Source: Acidimicrobiaceae bacterium
GTDB lineage: Bacteria; Actinomycetota; Acidimicrobiia; Acidimicrobiales; Aldehydirespiratoraceae
Length of the DNA stretch: 64,000 nucleotides
Direction of reading: 5' to 3'
NCBI GenBank assembly: GCA_026708645.1
Contig: JAPOUM010000022.1
Span: forward strand, 1-64,000
Part shown: positions 55,501 through 63,935 of the stretch, one piece after another
Position numbering within the stretch: position 1 is the first letter of the stretch
How the letters are laid out: every line of letters starts with the position of its first letter
The notes under the pieces: generated by a model
Databases searched by the model: none
Told to the model about the DNA's origin: nothing
Seen by the model: the letters and a program-made list of their open reading frames with translations, nothing else
Program-made: the position numbers and the translations under genes

Positions 55501-56487
55501 TCAGCAGGCTGCGAGATAGGCGTCCGGATCCGCGGTGAAAGCCCGCAGGCAGCCGGGCGCGCAGAACCAGTAGTCGGCACCTTCATGGATGGTGTGATAT
55601 TTGGCGTCGTCTGTGAGGACAGTCATTCCACACACCGCATCGACGGCTTCGACTCGCGCGGGGGTCGCTCCGCCCGCGACTGCCACCAACTCCCCACGGG
55701 CGCGTCTGGCCACCAGATCAGCCATCACCGCCACAGCGATCTCGGCGTTGCCCACGGCACCGAGATCCAAACCGGCGGGCGACTGCACACTGTTCAGCCT
55801 TTCTTCGGGCACGCCCCGGCTGCGCAGGTAGTCGAGCACCGTCGCCGCCCGTCGAGGCGAAGCGATCAGACCCACGTAACCGGCGTCGCAAGCCAGAGCG
55901 GCCTCGAGCGCCAGATCGTCGTAATGACCCTGGGTGGCCACCACGATGGCAGTGGCGCCGTCGATGCTGCGCTCGAACAGATCGAGCTTGGTGCTCACAA
56001 GCTCGGGACGGCTGTGCTCGTCGGGGTTGCCGCCGTCGTCGACGATGACGGCTTTCCAACCCACGGCGGAAGCTGTCTCCGCCAGTGCGTCCACTGCGGG
56101 GGATCGTCCCACCGCCACCAGCTGAGGCTCGGGCCGATGAGGCTCCAAGTAGACCTCCAAAGCTCCCTCGGACTCGCAGGCCATGGCCACATGGCGCATT
56201 CCCTCGTCCGAGCGTCCGTCGAGGTCGTCGGGCTGACCGAGCAGCAGCAGCGCCGGAGCGCCGGTTTCCATGCATTCACGGGCGTGCCGCACCACTGTCG
56301 GCTCGGCGCAGGCGCCTCCGAGCCAGCCGCGCACAGTGCCGTCAGCCAGCACCACCGCCTTGGCGCCCTGCCGCCCTGATGACGGGCCCCGCCGCCAGAC
56401 CACTGTGGCCAGCACGTACGGCACCCGCCGCTCGGAGAGCTCCACCGCTTCTGCCAGCACCGAGACGTCCACCCAGCTTCCCCTCAT
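55501..56487 (-). CDS. XdhC/CoxI-family protein with C-terminal YHS domain
   Basis: A 328-residue fusion. XdhC proteins insert or sulfurate the molybdenum cofactor of xanthine- or CO-dehydrogenase-type enzymes. N-terminal part: PYVLATVVWRRGPSSGRQGA and RGWLGGACAEPTVVRHA; Rossmann C-part: VAVGRSPAVDALAETASAVG and GHYDDLALEAALACDAGYVG with GLIASPRRAATVLDYLRSRG. Residues about 283-328 form a YHS metal-binding-like domain (DAVCGMTV, FCAPGCLRAFTADPDAYL). No molybdenum hydroxylase genes are in the window, so the client enzyme is elsewhere. Confidence 0.9.
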   Translation of the reverse strand: MRGSWVDVSVLAEAVELSERRVPYVLATVVWRRGPSSGRQGAKAVVLADGTVRGWLGGACAEPTVVRHARECMETGAPALLLLGQPDDLDGRSDEGMRHVAMACESEGALEVYLEPHRPEPQLVAVGRSPAVDALAETASAVGWKAVIVDDGGNPDEHSRPELVSTKLDLFERSIDGATAIVVATQGHYDDLALEAALACDAGYVGLIASPRRAATVLDYLRSRGVPEERLNSVQSPAGLDLGAVGNAEIAVAVMADLVARRARGELVAVAGGATPARVEAVDAVCGMTVLTDDAKYHTIHEGADYWFCAPGCLRAFTADPDAYLAAC

Positions 56488-56557
56488 GCTCGCCCAGATG
56501 TCACCGACGATGTCGAGCCCTCATGGTACAACCGGTCGGCTCGCAGCGACGAGACGG

Positions 56558-56605
56558 ACGCGAAAAAAAACGAAAAGACGAAAAGATGCGAAAAGACGAA
56601 TACCA
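56558..56605 (+). repeat. A-rich GAAAAGACGAAAAGATGC tandem stretch
   Basis: Repeated GAAAAGA(C/T)G units plus an A8 run just upstream of the Orc/Cdc6-like start, in striking contrast to the local GC content; possibly a promoter upstream element. Confidence 0.55.
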
Positions 56606-56614
56606 TGTTCCGGC

Positions 56615-57784
56615 GTGGCCGAGCGCTCCCCTGTCAACCCGTTCTCGCCGTCGTTCGGGACCACACCTCCACTGCTCGCAGGCCGTGACGATGTGCTCGA
56701 TCGGTTCAACGAAGCCATCGAAGCCGGACCGACTCATCCCGACTACACGATGCTCGTGACCGGCGACCGCGGCACAGGCAAGACAGCGCTTCTGAACACG
56801 ATGGAAGATACAGTCTCCAATCGGGGATGGCTGACCGTCACCGCTGCCTCATCATCGGAGCCTCTGTCTGAACGCATCGCAGCCGAAGCGCTGCGCAGCC
56901 TCGAACAATTCCCGGGCGGAGAGCGTCGGATCAAGCTCGCCTCCCTCAATGTGCTCGGGGTCGGTCTCGAACTTGAGCAAGGCAGCACAGCCACAGTCAA
57001 AGCAGGGCGCCTCACCAGCGTGCTCGAGCAACTGGGAGAAGCACTGGCCAACAAACGAGTCGGGCTGCTGATCACCATCGACGAACTGCACGACGTCAAG
57101 CGCGACGACGTGCGCGACGTCGCATCCGCGGTTCAGATCGCTACCCGGCGACGCCAGAGGCCTATCGCCTTCGCAGCGGCCGCTCTGCCGCTCATTGAGC
57201 ACAGCCACCTTGCAGACCCCCACATGACTTTCCTGCAGCGCTGCGCTCGAGCGCCGCTGGACCCGCTGACACCCGACGAGACGCGGCGCGCCCTGCGCGA
57301 GCCGATCGTCAGCCACGGTAGCTTCATCAACAACGACGCCCTCGACGAGGCCGTGGACTCGACCCTCGGCTACCCCTACATGATCCAGCTCGTCGGATTC
57401 CACGCCTGGCGGATGCGAACAACAACCGACGAGCCCATCAGCGTCGACGACGTTCGGGGCGCGATCTTGGAAGCCGAGCACGCGATGGTGGAGCAGGTTG
57501 CGGGCCCGGTCTGGAACCGGCTCTCGCCCATGGATCAGCGCTTCTTGGTTGCGATGCTCCAAGACGAGACCGACTCATCGATGGCCGACATCGCCTCCAG
57601 ACTGGGCCGGTCGCCACAGCACGCCCGGACCTACCGGCGCAGGCTGCTCGCAGCAGGCGCTCTGAGCCCCATGCCGGCGGGCCGAGTCCGCTTTCGCCAC
57701 CATGCTCTGAGAAGACGCGCCCAAGACGCGGCGCGCGACGATCCTGACCTCACCCGACCACAAGGCGAAACCACAGGGTTCTAG
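56615..57784 (+). CDS. Orc1/Cdc6-like AAA ATPase
   Basis: A 389-residue protein of the archaeal-ATPase/Orc1-Cdc6-like group common in actinobacterial accessory DNA. NPFSPSFGTTPPLLAGRDDV leads into Walker A TGDRGTGKTALL; Walker B LLITIDELHD; sensor-type FAAAALP; lid helices to GYPYMIQLVGFHAW; and a C-terminal winged helix (MADIASRLGRSPQHARTYRR RLLAAG region). GTG at 56615 fits the conserved N-terminus; upstream is an A-rich GAAAAGACGAAAAGATGCG tandem stretch. It converges on the DUF2357 gene, seven bases apart. Likely a sensor or regulatory ATPase in mobile/defence DNA; no integrase is seen. Confidence 0.8.
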   Translation: MAERSPVNPFSPSFGTTPPLLAGRDDVLDRFNEAIEAGPTHPDYTMLVTGDRGTGKTALLNTMEDTVSNRGWLTVTAASSSEPLSERIAAEALRSLEQFPGGERRIKLASLNVLGVGLELEQGSTATVKAGRLTSVLEQLGEALANKRVGLLITIDELHDVKRDDVRDVASAVQIATRRRQRPIAFAAAALPLIEHSHLADPHMTFLQRCARAPLDPLTPDETRRALREPIVSHGSFINNDALDEAVDSTLGYPYMIQLVGFHAWRMRTTTDEPISVDDVRGAILEAEHAMVEQVAGPVWNRLSPMDQRFLVAMLQDETDSSMADIASRLGRSPQHARTYRRRLLAAGALSPMPAGRVRFRHHALRRRAQDAARDDPDLTRPQGETTGF

Positions 57785-57790
57785 AGCGTT

Positions 57791-59290
57791 CTATGGCAAC
57801 AGTTCGGTCAGGTCGGCGGTTGTGCCCGGGATCATCGGCACCGAGCCGTAGCCGGCCCAGATGTAGTCGATCCCTGCGTGAGGGTGCATGGCCAGAACTT
57901 GGCGCACCACGGGCTCGCCCTGCAAGCGGACACGCGAATAGCGCGCATGAATCTCGGCCGCTTTGCGCTCCACCCAGTGCCGGCCCACGTACTTGGCGTC
58001 GAACACGACAGCAGCGGGCGCCGAGGTGCGCCGCAGCACCACGACATCGGGAGTTATCGTGTTCTGTGCCATGCCGTGGTCGGGAAGTGGCACGTTCTCC
58101 AGCTGCTGCCAGCCGCTGCCGCTAGAAGTGATCCGCGGCTCGAATGCCACATGCACGTCGCCGTTGAAGCGCACAGTGGCGCCGGCGGGTATCTCCAGCC
58201 TGGTGACACCGCTGCGAGTCGCACGGCCCAGGATCTCGAAACCGGGATCGATCGGCTGTCCGTATCGTCGTCTGCAGGCTTCGAGGACGCAGAGGAACAC
58301 CCAGTACTCGTATAGACGGGTCATCCCCTCGACGCCGAGCCTGGCTTCTCCCGGACCCTCGGTGGCGTACGCTTCGGGCCGGTCGAGCATCTTCAAGACT
58401 TGATCGATCCGCCGGTAGCGAGCGTCGTGCAGAGTGTGCAGGCGAGCCGTCTCGAAGCCGCTGCGCAACGAGTGGCACGAGTCGAAGGGATGGCGCCGCA
58501 ACGCCCGACTGGCGCGGGTCGCCACCTCTGAACCGTCGGGCTGTCTCCGGGCATAGGCAGCCAATCGCCGCAGCGTCTCAGCGACCAGCGCGTTCTCGGG
58601 CACATCCGCTGTGCGTACCAACACGGTGGCGCGTCCGGGGCGCTGCGCCTGTGCCGCCCGGGCTGCCTGTGCTGTCTGGCCGAACGGATCGGATCGCTCG
58701 GGCCGAGAGCAGTCTGAATCTGATGATCCAGCCGATCCGGCCATGCGAGCCAGCGAAGCCGAAGCGCGAATGACGCTCGCCGTCAGCTCTGCAGGCCTGC
58801 GGACCGCTTCCAGCCTTCTCAGCGCCTCCCCGCGAGCCACAACCGATCTCGGCTCGGCGGCGATCTCTCTCACAGGCTTCTCGATCATGCGCCAAAGTTC
58901 GGCAGGCGAGGGCAGCCGGGCCTTCAACCTGCTGACGCCCGACGCATCGAAAAGGAGCCCCGTCCACATCTGCTCGAGTTCGGCTCTCAGGGTCCTATAG
59001 CTCGACTCGCTCATCTTGTCGGGCGTCACCTCGAACTCGCCCGCCAGCGCGCCAGAACCACGCTTGACTTCCACGAGCCCGAGATGGCCGCGCAGCTCCT
59101 CGACTTGGCTCAACCACAACTCGATGCGTCCGGTGGAGTCGGCGCAAACGGCACGCGGGCCGATCAGCACCGTCTCGCCGCTGTCGAAACCTCGAATCTC
59201 CAGCGTCGAGGACTCCGGCACACGCGCAGCGGCGGAACTTTGGCGCAGTGGCAGCCACACCCGCCCGACCAGCACTTCGAGGGTCGCCAT
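57791..59290 (-). CDS. DUF2357 / PDDEXK_7 nuclease subunit (McrC-like)
   Basis: A 499-residue protein. The C-terminal nuclease has TPDVVVL (Asp415) and AVVFDAKYVGRHW (Asp431, Lys433), the D...DxK pattern of PDDEXK_7, the McrC-like nuclease fold; MTRLYEYWVFLCVLEACRRR is the usual helix between domains. The N-terminal 200 residues match DUF2357 in outline (LEIRGFDSGETVLIGPRAV). The gene follows the McrB-like ATPase by three bases. Together they form a McrBC-like (type IV restriction) module; target (modified DNA, or RNA as suggested for coiled-coil relatives) is unknown. Confidence 0.82.
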   Translation of the reverse strand: MATLEVLVGRVWLPLRQSSAAARVPESSTLEIRGFDSGETVLIGPRAVCADSTGRIELWLSQVEELRGHLGLVEVKRGSGALAGEFEVTPDKMSESSYRTLRAELEQMWTGLLFDASGVSRLKARLPSPAELWRMIEKPVREIAAEPRSVVARGEALRRLEAVRRPAELTASVIRASASLARMAGSAGSSDSDCSRPERSDPFGQTAQAARAAQAQRPGRATVLVRTADVPENALVAETLRRLAAYARRQPDGSEVATRASRALRRHPFDSCHSLRSGFETARLHTLHDARYRRIDQVLKMLDRPEAYATEGPGEARLGVEGMTRLYEYWVFLCVLEACRRRYGQPIDPGFEILGRATRSGVTRLEIPAGATVRFNGDVHVAFEPRITSSGSGWQQLENVPLPDHGMAQNTITPDVVVLRRTSAPAAVVFDAKYVGRHWVERKAAEIHARYSRVRLQGEPVVRQVLAMHPHAGIDYIWAGYGSVPMIPGTTADLTELLP

Positions 59291-59293
59291 GAC

Positions 59294-60283
59294 TCAGATC
59301 CGAACCAGCGCCAGCCGAGGGTCTGTGCCTTCGAGGAACTCGTCGTCAGACACCTGGTCATCCAGCCAGCGGCGCAGAATCGACGCGGACTGCTCGGCGC
59401 CCACTTTTTCGAACTCTTCAAGCAGTTCAGTGAGACTCTCCGTCAAGTGGCCCTTGAAGCCGCGGATCTTGGGGATGATGCGTTGAACGATTCCCCAGTC
59501 CAGAGCCTCGACGTCGTCGATCACACCGTCTGCGTTGGCGATGAAACGCTCCAGTTCGAGATGCGCCCGCAAGCCCACCCCGATACTTGCGGGACGCAGG
59601 ATGTCGGCTATGTCGATCAGAATATCGTGGCGCTGACCGCTGGGCTGCGTCGCGCAGACCTCGCGCCATTCAGCCGTTGCGACATGCCACGGCCCCGAAA
59701 GCTCGGCGTCGGGTTCGTGATGCCTGTCAGAGACCTCGACGTTCAACAGCAGCACGTTCGCTCGGTCGAGTACTCGCTCTGAGAGGGGACGTGTGGTCTC
59801 GTCGACGTTCACGGTCCCGACGATCATGAGATTGTCGGGGAACTTTAGGCTGGCGGGCCAATCGTCGGCGTTCTTCGGTGTCAGAGAGGGCGAATACAGC
59901 GGCATCCGGACGTCTTCGCTGCCTGAGCGAGCCTCCTCTATGGCCGAGAGCCATTCTGCCAGATACTGCTCGACTGGTGCGAGGTTCATCTCATCAAGCA
60001 GCACGAAATGCAGCCGATCGGGCTGTCTCTCGCAGTCTCGAACCGTCTCAGCGAGCCATCCCGGCACGAAGTGCTGCGATATCGGGTTGACGAAACCGAG
60101 CACTTCAGTCTGGTCGATCCAGTCCGGCCTGACCGCCACACGCCGAAATTGTCTGTTGGAGCTGTTGGCTCCGAAAGCCTCAGCGAAAGTGCGCGTCAGC
60201 GAGCTCTTGCCCGAGCCTGTGAGCCCCGCAAGTATCACGAACGGCCGGGTCTTGAGCGAAACGTAGAGCCGCCGGATGTCCAC
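59294..60283 (-). CDS. McrB-like AAA+ ATPase/GTPase domain protein
   Basis: Annotated from GTG 60283 (329 residues). Walker A GLTGSGKSS (20-28), Walker B FVLLDEMNLAPVEQYLAEWL (93-112), sensor GTVNVDETTRPLSERVLDRA. This is the McrB/dynein-like AAA clade; the McrB guanine-specific MNxxDR motif is not exact (TVNVDETT), so nucleotide preference is open. Importantly, the frame continues upstream for 36 protein-like codons (RIYRWQAEHGEGKLIEHLLD, YCRGPLDFDP) directly to the TAG that ends the coiled-coil gene, in the same frame. The true protein may therefore be a coiled-coil-AAA fusion interrupted by one amber codon. Confidence 0.85.
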   Translation of the reverse strand: MDIRRLYVSLKTRPFVILAGLTGSGKSSLTRTFAEAFGANSSNRQFRRVAVRPDWIDQTEVLGFVNPISQHFVPGWLAETVRDCERQPDRLHFVLLDEMNLAPVEQYLAEWLSAIEEARSGSEDVRMPLYSPSLTPKNADDWPASLKFPDNLMIVGTVNVDETTRPLSERVLDRANVLLLNVEVSDRHHEPDAELSGPWHVATAEWREVCATQPSGQRHDILIDIADILRPASIGVGLRAHLELERFIANADGVIDDVEALDWGIVQRIIPKIRGFKGHLTESLTELLEEFEKVGAEQSASILRRWLDDQVSDDEFLEGTDPRLALVRI

Positions 60284-60391
60284 GGGGTCGAAGTCCAGCG
60301 GGCCACGGCAGTAGTCCAGGAGATGTTCGATCAGCTTGCCCTCGCCATGCTCGGCCTGCCAGCGATAGATGCGACGGTCCTCGATGTCGTG

Positions 60392-60394
60392 CTA
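60392..60394 (-). other. In-frame TAG between coiled coil and AAA domain
   Basis: On the minus strand, codons read ...AAC AAG CTG TAG CAC GAC ATC GAG GAC... The upstream 542-codon coiled-coil frame and the downstream AAA frame are the same frame; TAG is the only stop between 62020 and 59296. A CAG (Gln) to TAG transition would explain it. Confidence 0.9.
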
Positions 60395-62020
60395 CAGCTT
60401 GTTAGTGCTCTCACGGGCCTCGGCCAACTGCTTGTCGGCGAGTTCCGGCTCTTGGCGACGACTCTCAATCTCGGCGTAACGACGGTCGAAGTCGTCGATG
60501 TCTTCTTCATCGAAGTCTTCCCGCTCGTCGGTCAGCGTCTCATCAATTAGCGAGAGGCGCCGCTCTAGGCCGGCGCGGCAGTACTCTCGAAGGCGACGCA
60601 GATCTTCCTCGATCTCCCGCTTCAACTCGCTTGCGCCCCGGCCTTGGCGGCGCTCGAGTTCGTCAATCCGTTGTTGCCACTCTCGAAACTCCGAATCGGC
60701 GCGCAAATCCTGAAACGGCTCCAGCAGTTGCATGAGGTTTTCCTGCTGTTCATGGAGCATCTCATCCAAGCGGTCGGACAGATCCTGCTGCGCTGCGCCG
60801 ATCTCGCGGATCAACTCCTGCGGATCGGCGCCATCCAAGCGAGCTGCGATCTCGGTCACCCGATCGACCCAAGCGCGGTCCTCGCTGAGGCTCGACTCCC
60901 GAAGCTTCCGCCGCAGTCCTTCATGCTGACGGCGCGCCCGCTCAGCGTGTTCACGTTGTGAAATCTGCTCGTGGAGGCCGGATAACACTTTCTCCGCGCC
61001 CTCAAGATCGTCTTCGAGCACATGCAGCTCGACATCGTCGATGGCGTCGGTTGAAGCATCGAGCTTCTCTTCAAGCCGCTTCGACTCCTCGACGAGTTTG
61101 CGGTGACGATCCATGTCTTCTTCGAGGGACGTAACCGTCTGACCTGTCTGTTCGCACCAAGAGTCGGCGACGCGGGCCAGCCTGTAGCGGCCCTTCTTGT
61201 CAGCGACGCGGCCAGCGGCGTCGATGCGTTCGGCGAGCACCTTGCGATCCACATCCGGTGCCGCGTTGGGGGCGAGTATCGGCCTGAGCAGGGCCGCAGC
61301 CAGTGGCCCGACAGCGTGCTGAAACTCGCTTGGCACCTCATCGATCAGTTCAAGCGTGGGGCGACGAATCCACGGCTCGACCTCGTGTTGCAGTGCAACA
61401 ATTCGCTTGACTTCATCGGTCGCTTTTTTGCATCGCTTGATCATCTCGACGTAGCGGCGGCTGCCGGGCTCGAGCCCGTTGTCTCGAAGTTCCTGCTTGA
61501 GTTTCTTGTCGTCTACATCGACGTGCGAGGCCCGACGATTAGCCCTGAGGCTTTCCACAGCGGGGCTCAACTGATCACACAGCCATGTCCAAACAGGGCG
61601 CTCGCCCGGCAACTTCACTGCACCATGACTGTCCAATATCAGTGCATCATCGAGCGCTGCAAGCTGAGATTCGAGTTGTTGGCGCTTGACGAGCCATGCG
61701 GCAGCGGGCAGCCTTACATCGAGTCCGATCACGGCCTCCATGCGGTGCTTGACATCGTGGTCGATGCCATCCGGGAGCAGGTGCGCTCCGCTGTTGGCGG
61801 ACGATCGCCCGGTCGTGACGACGTACCACCAGTCGAGAACATGAGACAGATGGCGGTCCTCAGCGAGACTGCATCGCCTGATGACGTCGCCTGCTGTTTC
61901 TGCTGCGGCCTTGGCCGACGGGTCTAGCTCGACGATCGGGACCAGCAGTTCGAAGACCGCGTTCGCCTCGGTCTCCGACACCGGCTCGCCGCTTCTGATG
62001 ATCTTGGTCAGTTTGGCCAC
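60392..62020 (-). CDS. Long coiled-coil protein of McrBC-like system
   Basis: A 542-residue protein. GTG at 62020 has GGAGG six bases upstream and begins AKLTKIIRSGEPVSETEAN. Residues 1-270 are helical with a conserved-looking DWWYVVTTGRSSANSGAHLL; residues about 300-540 are charged heptad-rich coiled coil (VLEDDLEGAEKVLSGLHEQI, LDEMLHEQQENLMQLLEPFQ). Coiled-coil additions to McrB-type ATPases define CoCoNuT-like systems (established family concept), and the frame leads straight through TAG into the AAA domain here. It starts divergently from the repeat protein at 62348. Function by itself unknown. Confidence 0.8.
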   Translation of the reverse strand: MAKLTKIIRSGEPVSETEANAVFELLVPIVELDPSAKAAAETAGDVIRRCSLAEDRHLSHVLDWWYVVTTGRSSANSGAHLLPDGIDHDVKHRMEAVIGLDVRLPAAAWLVKRQQLESQLAALDDALILDSHGAVKLPGERPVWTWLCDQLSPAVESLRANRRASHVDVDDKKLKQELRDNGLEPGSRRYVEMIKRCKKATDEVKRIVALQHEVEPWIRRPTLELIDEVPSEFQHAVGPLAAALLRPILAPNAAPDVDRKVLAERIDAAGRVADKKGRYRLARVADSWCEQTGQTVTSLEEDMDRHRKLVEESKRLEEKLDASTDAIDDVELHVLEDDLEGAEKVLSGLHEQISQREHAERARRQHEGLRRKLRESSLSEDRAWVDRVTEIAARLDGADPQELIREIGAAQQDLSDRLDEMLHEQQENLMQLLEPFQDLRADSEFREWQQRIDELERRQGRGASELKREIEEDLRRLREYCRAGLERRLSLIDETLTDEREDFDEEDIDDFDRRYAEIESRRQEPELADKQLAEARESTNKL

Positions 62021-62347
62021 ATGCACCTCCGAAGTTGCCAGCCTCCAAACTAGACAAGGGGTGCGACAACGGCAGTTATCGAGACTTTCGCGGCGGCATG
62101 CCTCGCAGCGGCGCACGGCCGTGGATCACCGAATGCGACAAGGCGTCAACAGCGCCGACCACGGCGCGAGCTGCGCGCTCGCCGATGGGCTTCTAGCATG
62201 GCGTTCGTGTCTGAGAACCCGCGCGGATGGATGAGAGACGGATCTTGCGTCGCCGTGAGGGACGGTCGAAGCGTCATCGGACAGATCAAATCTGACAGAT
62301 CAAGATGAACTGGCGATTCAATATCATATGAGAGGAGCCGAAGACAA
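62021..62347. other. Divergent promoter region
   Basis: About 330 bp between the divergent coiled-coil and repeat-protein genes. No gene is supported. An AT-richer segment (TTCAATATCATATGAGAGGAG, roughly 62321-62341) just before the plus-strand ATG could hold a -10 element and the ribosome site. Confidence 0.4.
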
Positions 62348-63931
62348 ATGAAGAATCTAAGACGAATGCGGCACTTGAAGCGTCTGCGGCGGCTGCGGCA
62401 ACTTCGGCCTAGCCTCGACAAGTTGAGACGGCAGCGACCGTCGGCTTTGCGGACCGAGGCCGGCGGCAGCGCAGTCAAGACTGGAGGCAGCATGACCGAC
62501 GAGGCCCGCGAAACCACAGACAAAGGCGGCAGCGCCGGCCACGGCGGCGATGATCCGACGACTGTCAGCGACGACGCAAGCAGCGCCTCAGACACCGAGA
62601 ACGACGACCGCAACATCCTCGACGCAGCTGGCGCCGCTATGCGGGCGACGACCGGCGGCATCAAAACCGCCGCAGGCGCCGTCGCCGACGGCATGGAAGC
62701 AGCGACCGGCGGCATCAAAACCGCCGCAGGCGCCGTCGCCGACGGCATGGAAGCAGCAACCGGCAGCATCAAAACCGCCGCAGGCGCCGTAGCCGACGGC
62801 ATGGAAGCAGCGACCGGCGGCATCAAAACCGCCGCAGGCGCCGTCGCCGACGGCATGGAAGCAGCGACCGGCGGCATCAAAACCGCCGCAGGCGCCGTCG
62901 CCGACGGCGTGGGGGCAGCGTCGCGGGCAACGAAAAGCAGCAGCATTGCAGCCGCCAGCATCGCCCAAGGCGTCATCGTCGGGACGGGATCGCAGATCAA
63001 CCAGCTAGTGCAGTCGATGGTGTCCGGCCCGACATCGCTGTACGACAAGGCGCTAGACGCCAACTATCTGGATCCGCTGCTGCGCTCAGACATGGGCGGC
63101 AGCTACCACCGGCTCTTCGACGGCGGCCATACGATCGCCGGCGCGGTGCGGGCGGTGAACGAGGCAGGCATCGACGATCCGTTCGCACGGCAGACGTTCG
63201 GCACCGTGGAGGCGCTGCTGCGCGACGTGTCAACAGAGCGCGGGCTGCCGCTCGCCACCTGGGACAAGGCGACCTTCGACTCTGTGGCCCAGAGCCTCGA
63301 CAGCAGTCTGGGCATCCCCAAGCGGTGGCTCTACGAAATCAACACGTTCGACGCGAGCGACGTGCTCGGCGCGACCATCGGAGTGGTTGCGGTCGCCTTG
63401 AACTGGAACAAAGCCGACACCGAGAAGTTCGCTCAGCTGACTGCCGGCATGGGTATCTCGGCCGTGGTCAGTCTCAACCCTCTGCTGCTGTTGGTGACGA
63501 TCTCCGCAGCGGCCCAGTCTTTCAACAAGGCCCGCATCAGCGCCGACTACAGCGCTCTCGCGGACGGCGCCGTCAAAGGCGCTGCCGTGTCCGCGGCGTC
63601 CATGGGCGCGGTCGCGGCCGTGACCGCAGCCGGAGGACCGGCCGGCGTCGGGCTACTCGCTGGCCTGGCTGCCGGAATGCTCGTTCACCAGACCGTCAAG
63701 AACGTCAGCGTCTCGGAGATCACCGACTTCGTGAACACCCGCGTCAAGACGCTCGCGCCGACCGTCGCCGCGTGGGCCGTGGACCTATTGCGCCGCGACG
63801 ACGCCGACTCGGCAGAGCGAGCGATAGCCACAGAGATTCTGGCTTTGCCGAGCGTGACCGCAGCCGCCGAAGTAGCGGCGCCTGTCGTCGACGAACTCAA
63901 CGCGACGCTCGCCAATCCGGCAGTCGCGTGA
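62348..63931 (+). CDS. 18-residue-repeat, Ala/Gly-rich protein of unknown function
   Basis: A 527-residue protein; ATG at 62348 (AGGAG 11 bases upstream) or ATG at 62492 (GGAGG four bases upstream) are both possible. Order: basic N-terminus (MKNLRRMRHLKRLRRLRQLR), acidic Ser/Gly linker, five copies of TGGIKTAAGAVADGMEAA (about 102-192), a mixed alpha domain (FDGGHTIAGAVRAVNEAGID, SLDSSLGIPKRWLYEIN), and hydrophobic Ala/Gly helices (GVVAVALNW, ISAVVSLNPLLLLVTISAAA, AAVTAAGGPAGVGLLAGLAA). The glycine-rich helices suggest membrane association. Not recognised. Its position beside the coiled-coil/McrB-like set suggests a role in that module, by inference only. Confidence 0.75.
   Translation: MKNLRRMRHLKRLRRLRQLRPSLDKLRRQRPSALRTEAGGSAVKTGGSMTDEARETTDKGGSAGHGGDDPTTVSDDASSASDTENDDRNILDAAGAAMRATTGGIKTAAGAVADGMEAATGGIKTAAGAVADGMEAATGSIKTAAGAVADGMEAATGGIKTAAGAVADGMEAATGGIKTAAGAVADGVGAASRATKSSSIAAASIAQGVIVGTGSQINQLVQSMVSGPTSLYDKALDANYLDPLLRSDMGGSYHRLFDGGHTIAGAVRAVNEAGIDDPFARQTFGTVEALLRDVSTERGLPLATWDKATFDSVAQSLDSSLGIPKRWLYEINTFDASDVLGATIGVVAVALNWNKADTEKFAQLTAGMGISAVVSLNPLLLLVTISAAAQSFNKARISADYSALADGAVKGAAVSAASMGAVAAVTAAGGPAGVGLLAGLAAGMLVHQTVKNVSVSEITDFVNTRVKTLAPTVAAWAVDLLRRDDADSAERAIATEILALPSVTAAAEVAAPVVDELNATLANPAVA
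62651..62920 (+). repeat. Five 54-bp tandem repeats
   Basis: Units start at 62651, 62705, 62759, 62813 and 62867 (54 bp, 18 codons), each beginning ACCGGC(G/A)GCATCAAAACC. Copies are nearly identical at the DNA level, including synonymous positions, which implies recent expansion. Confidence 0.95.
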
Positions 63932-63935
63932 CGCT

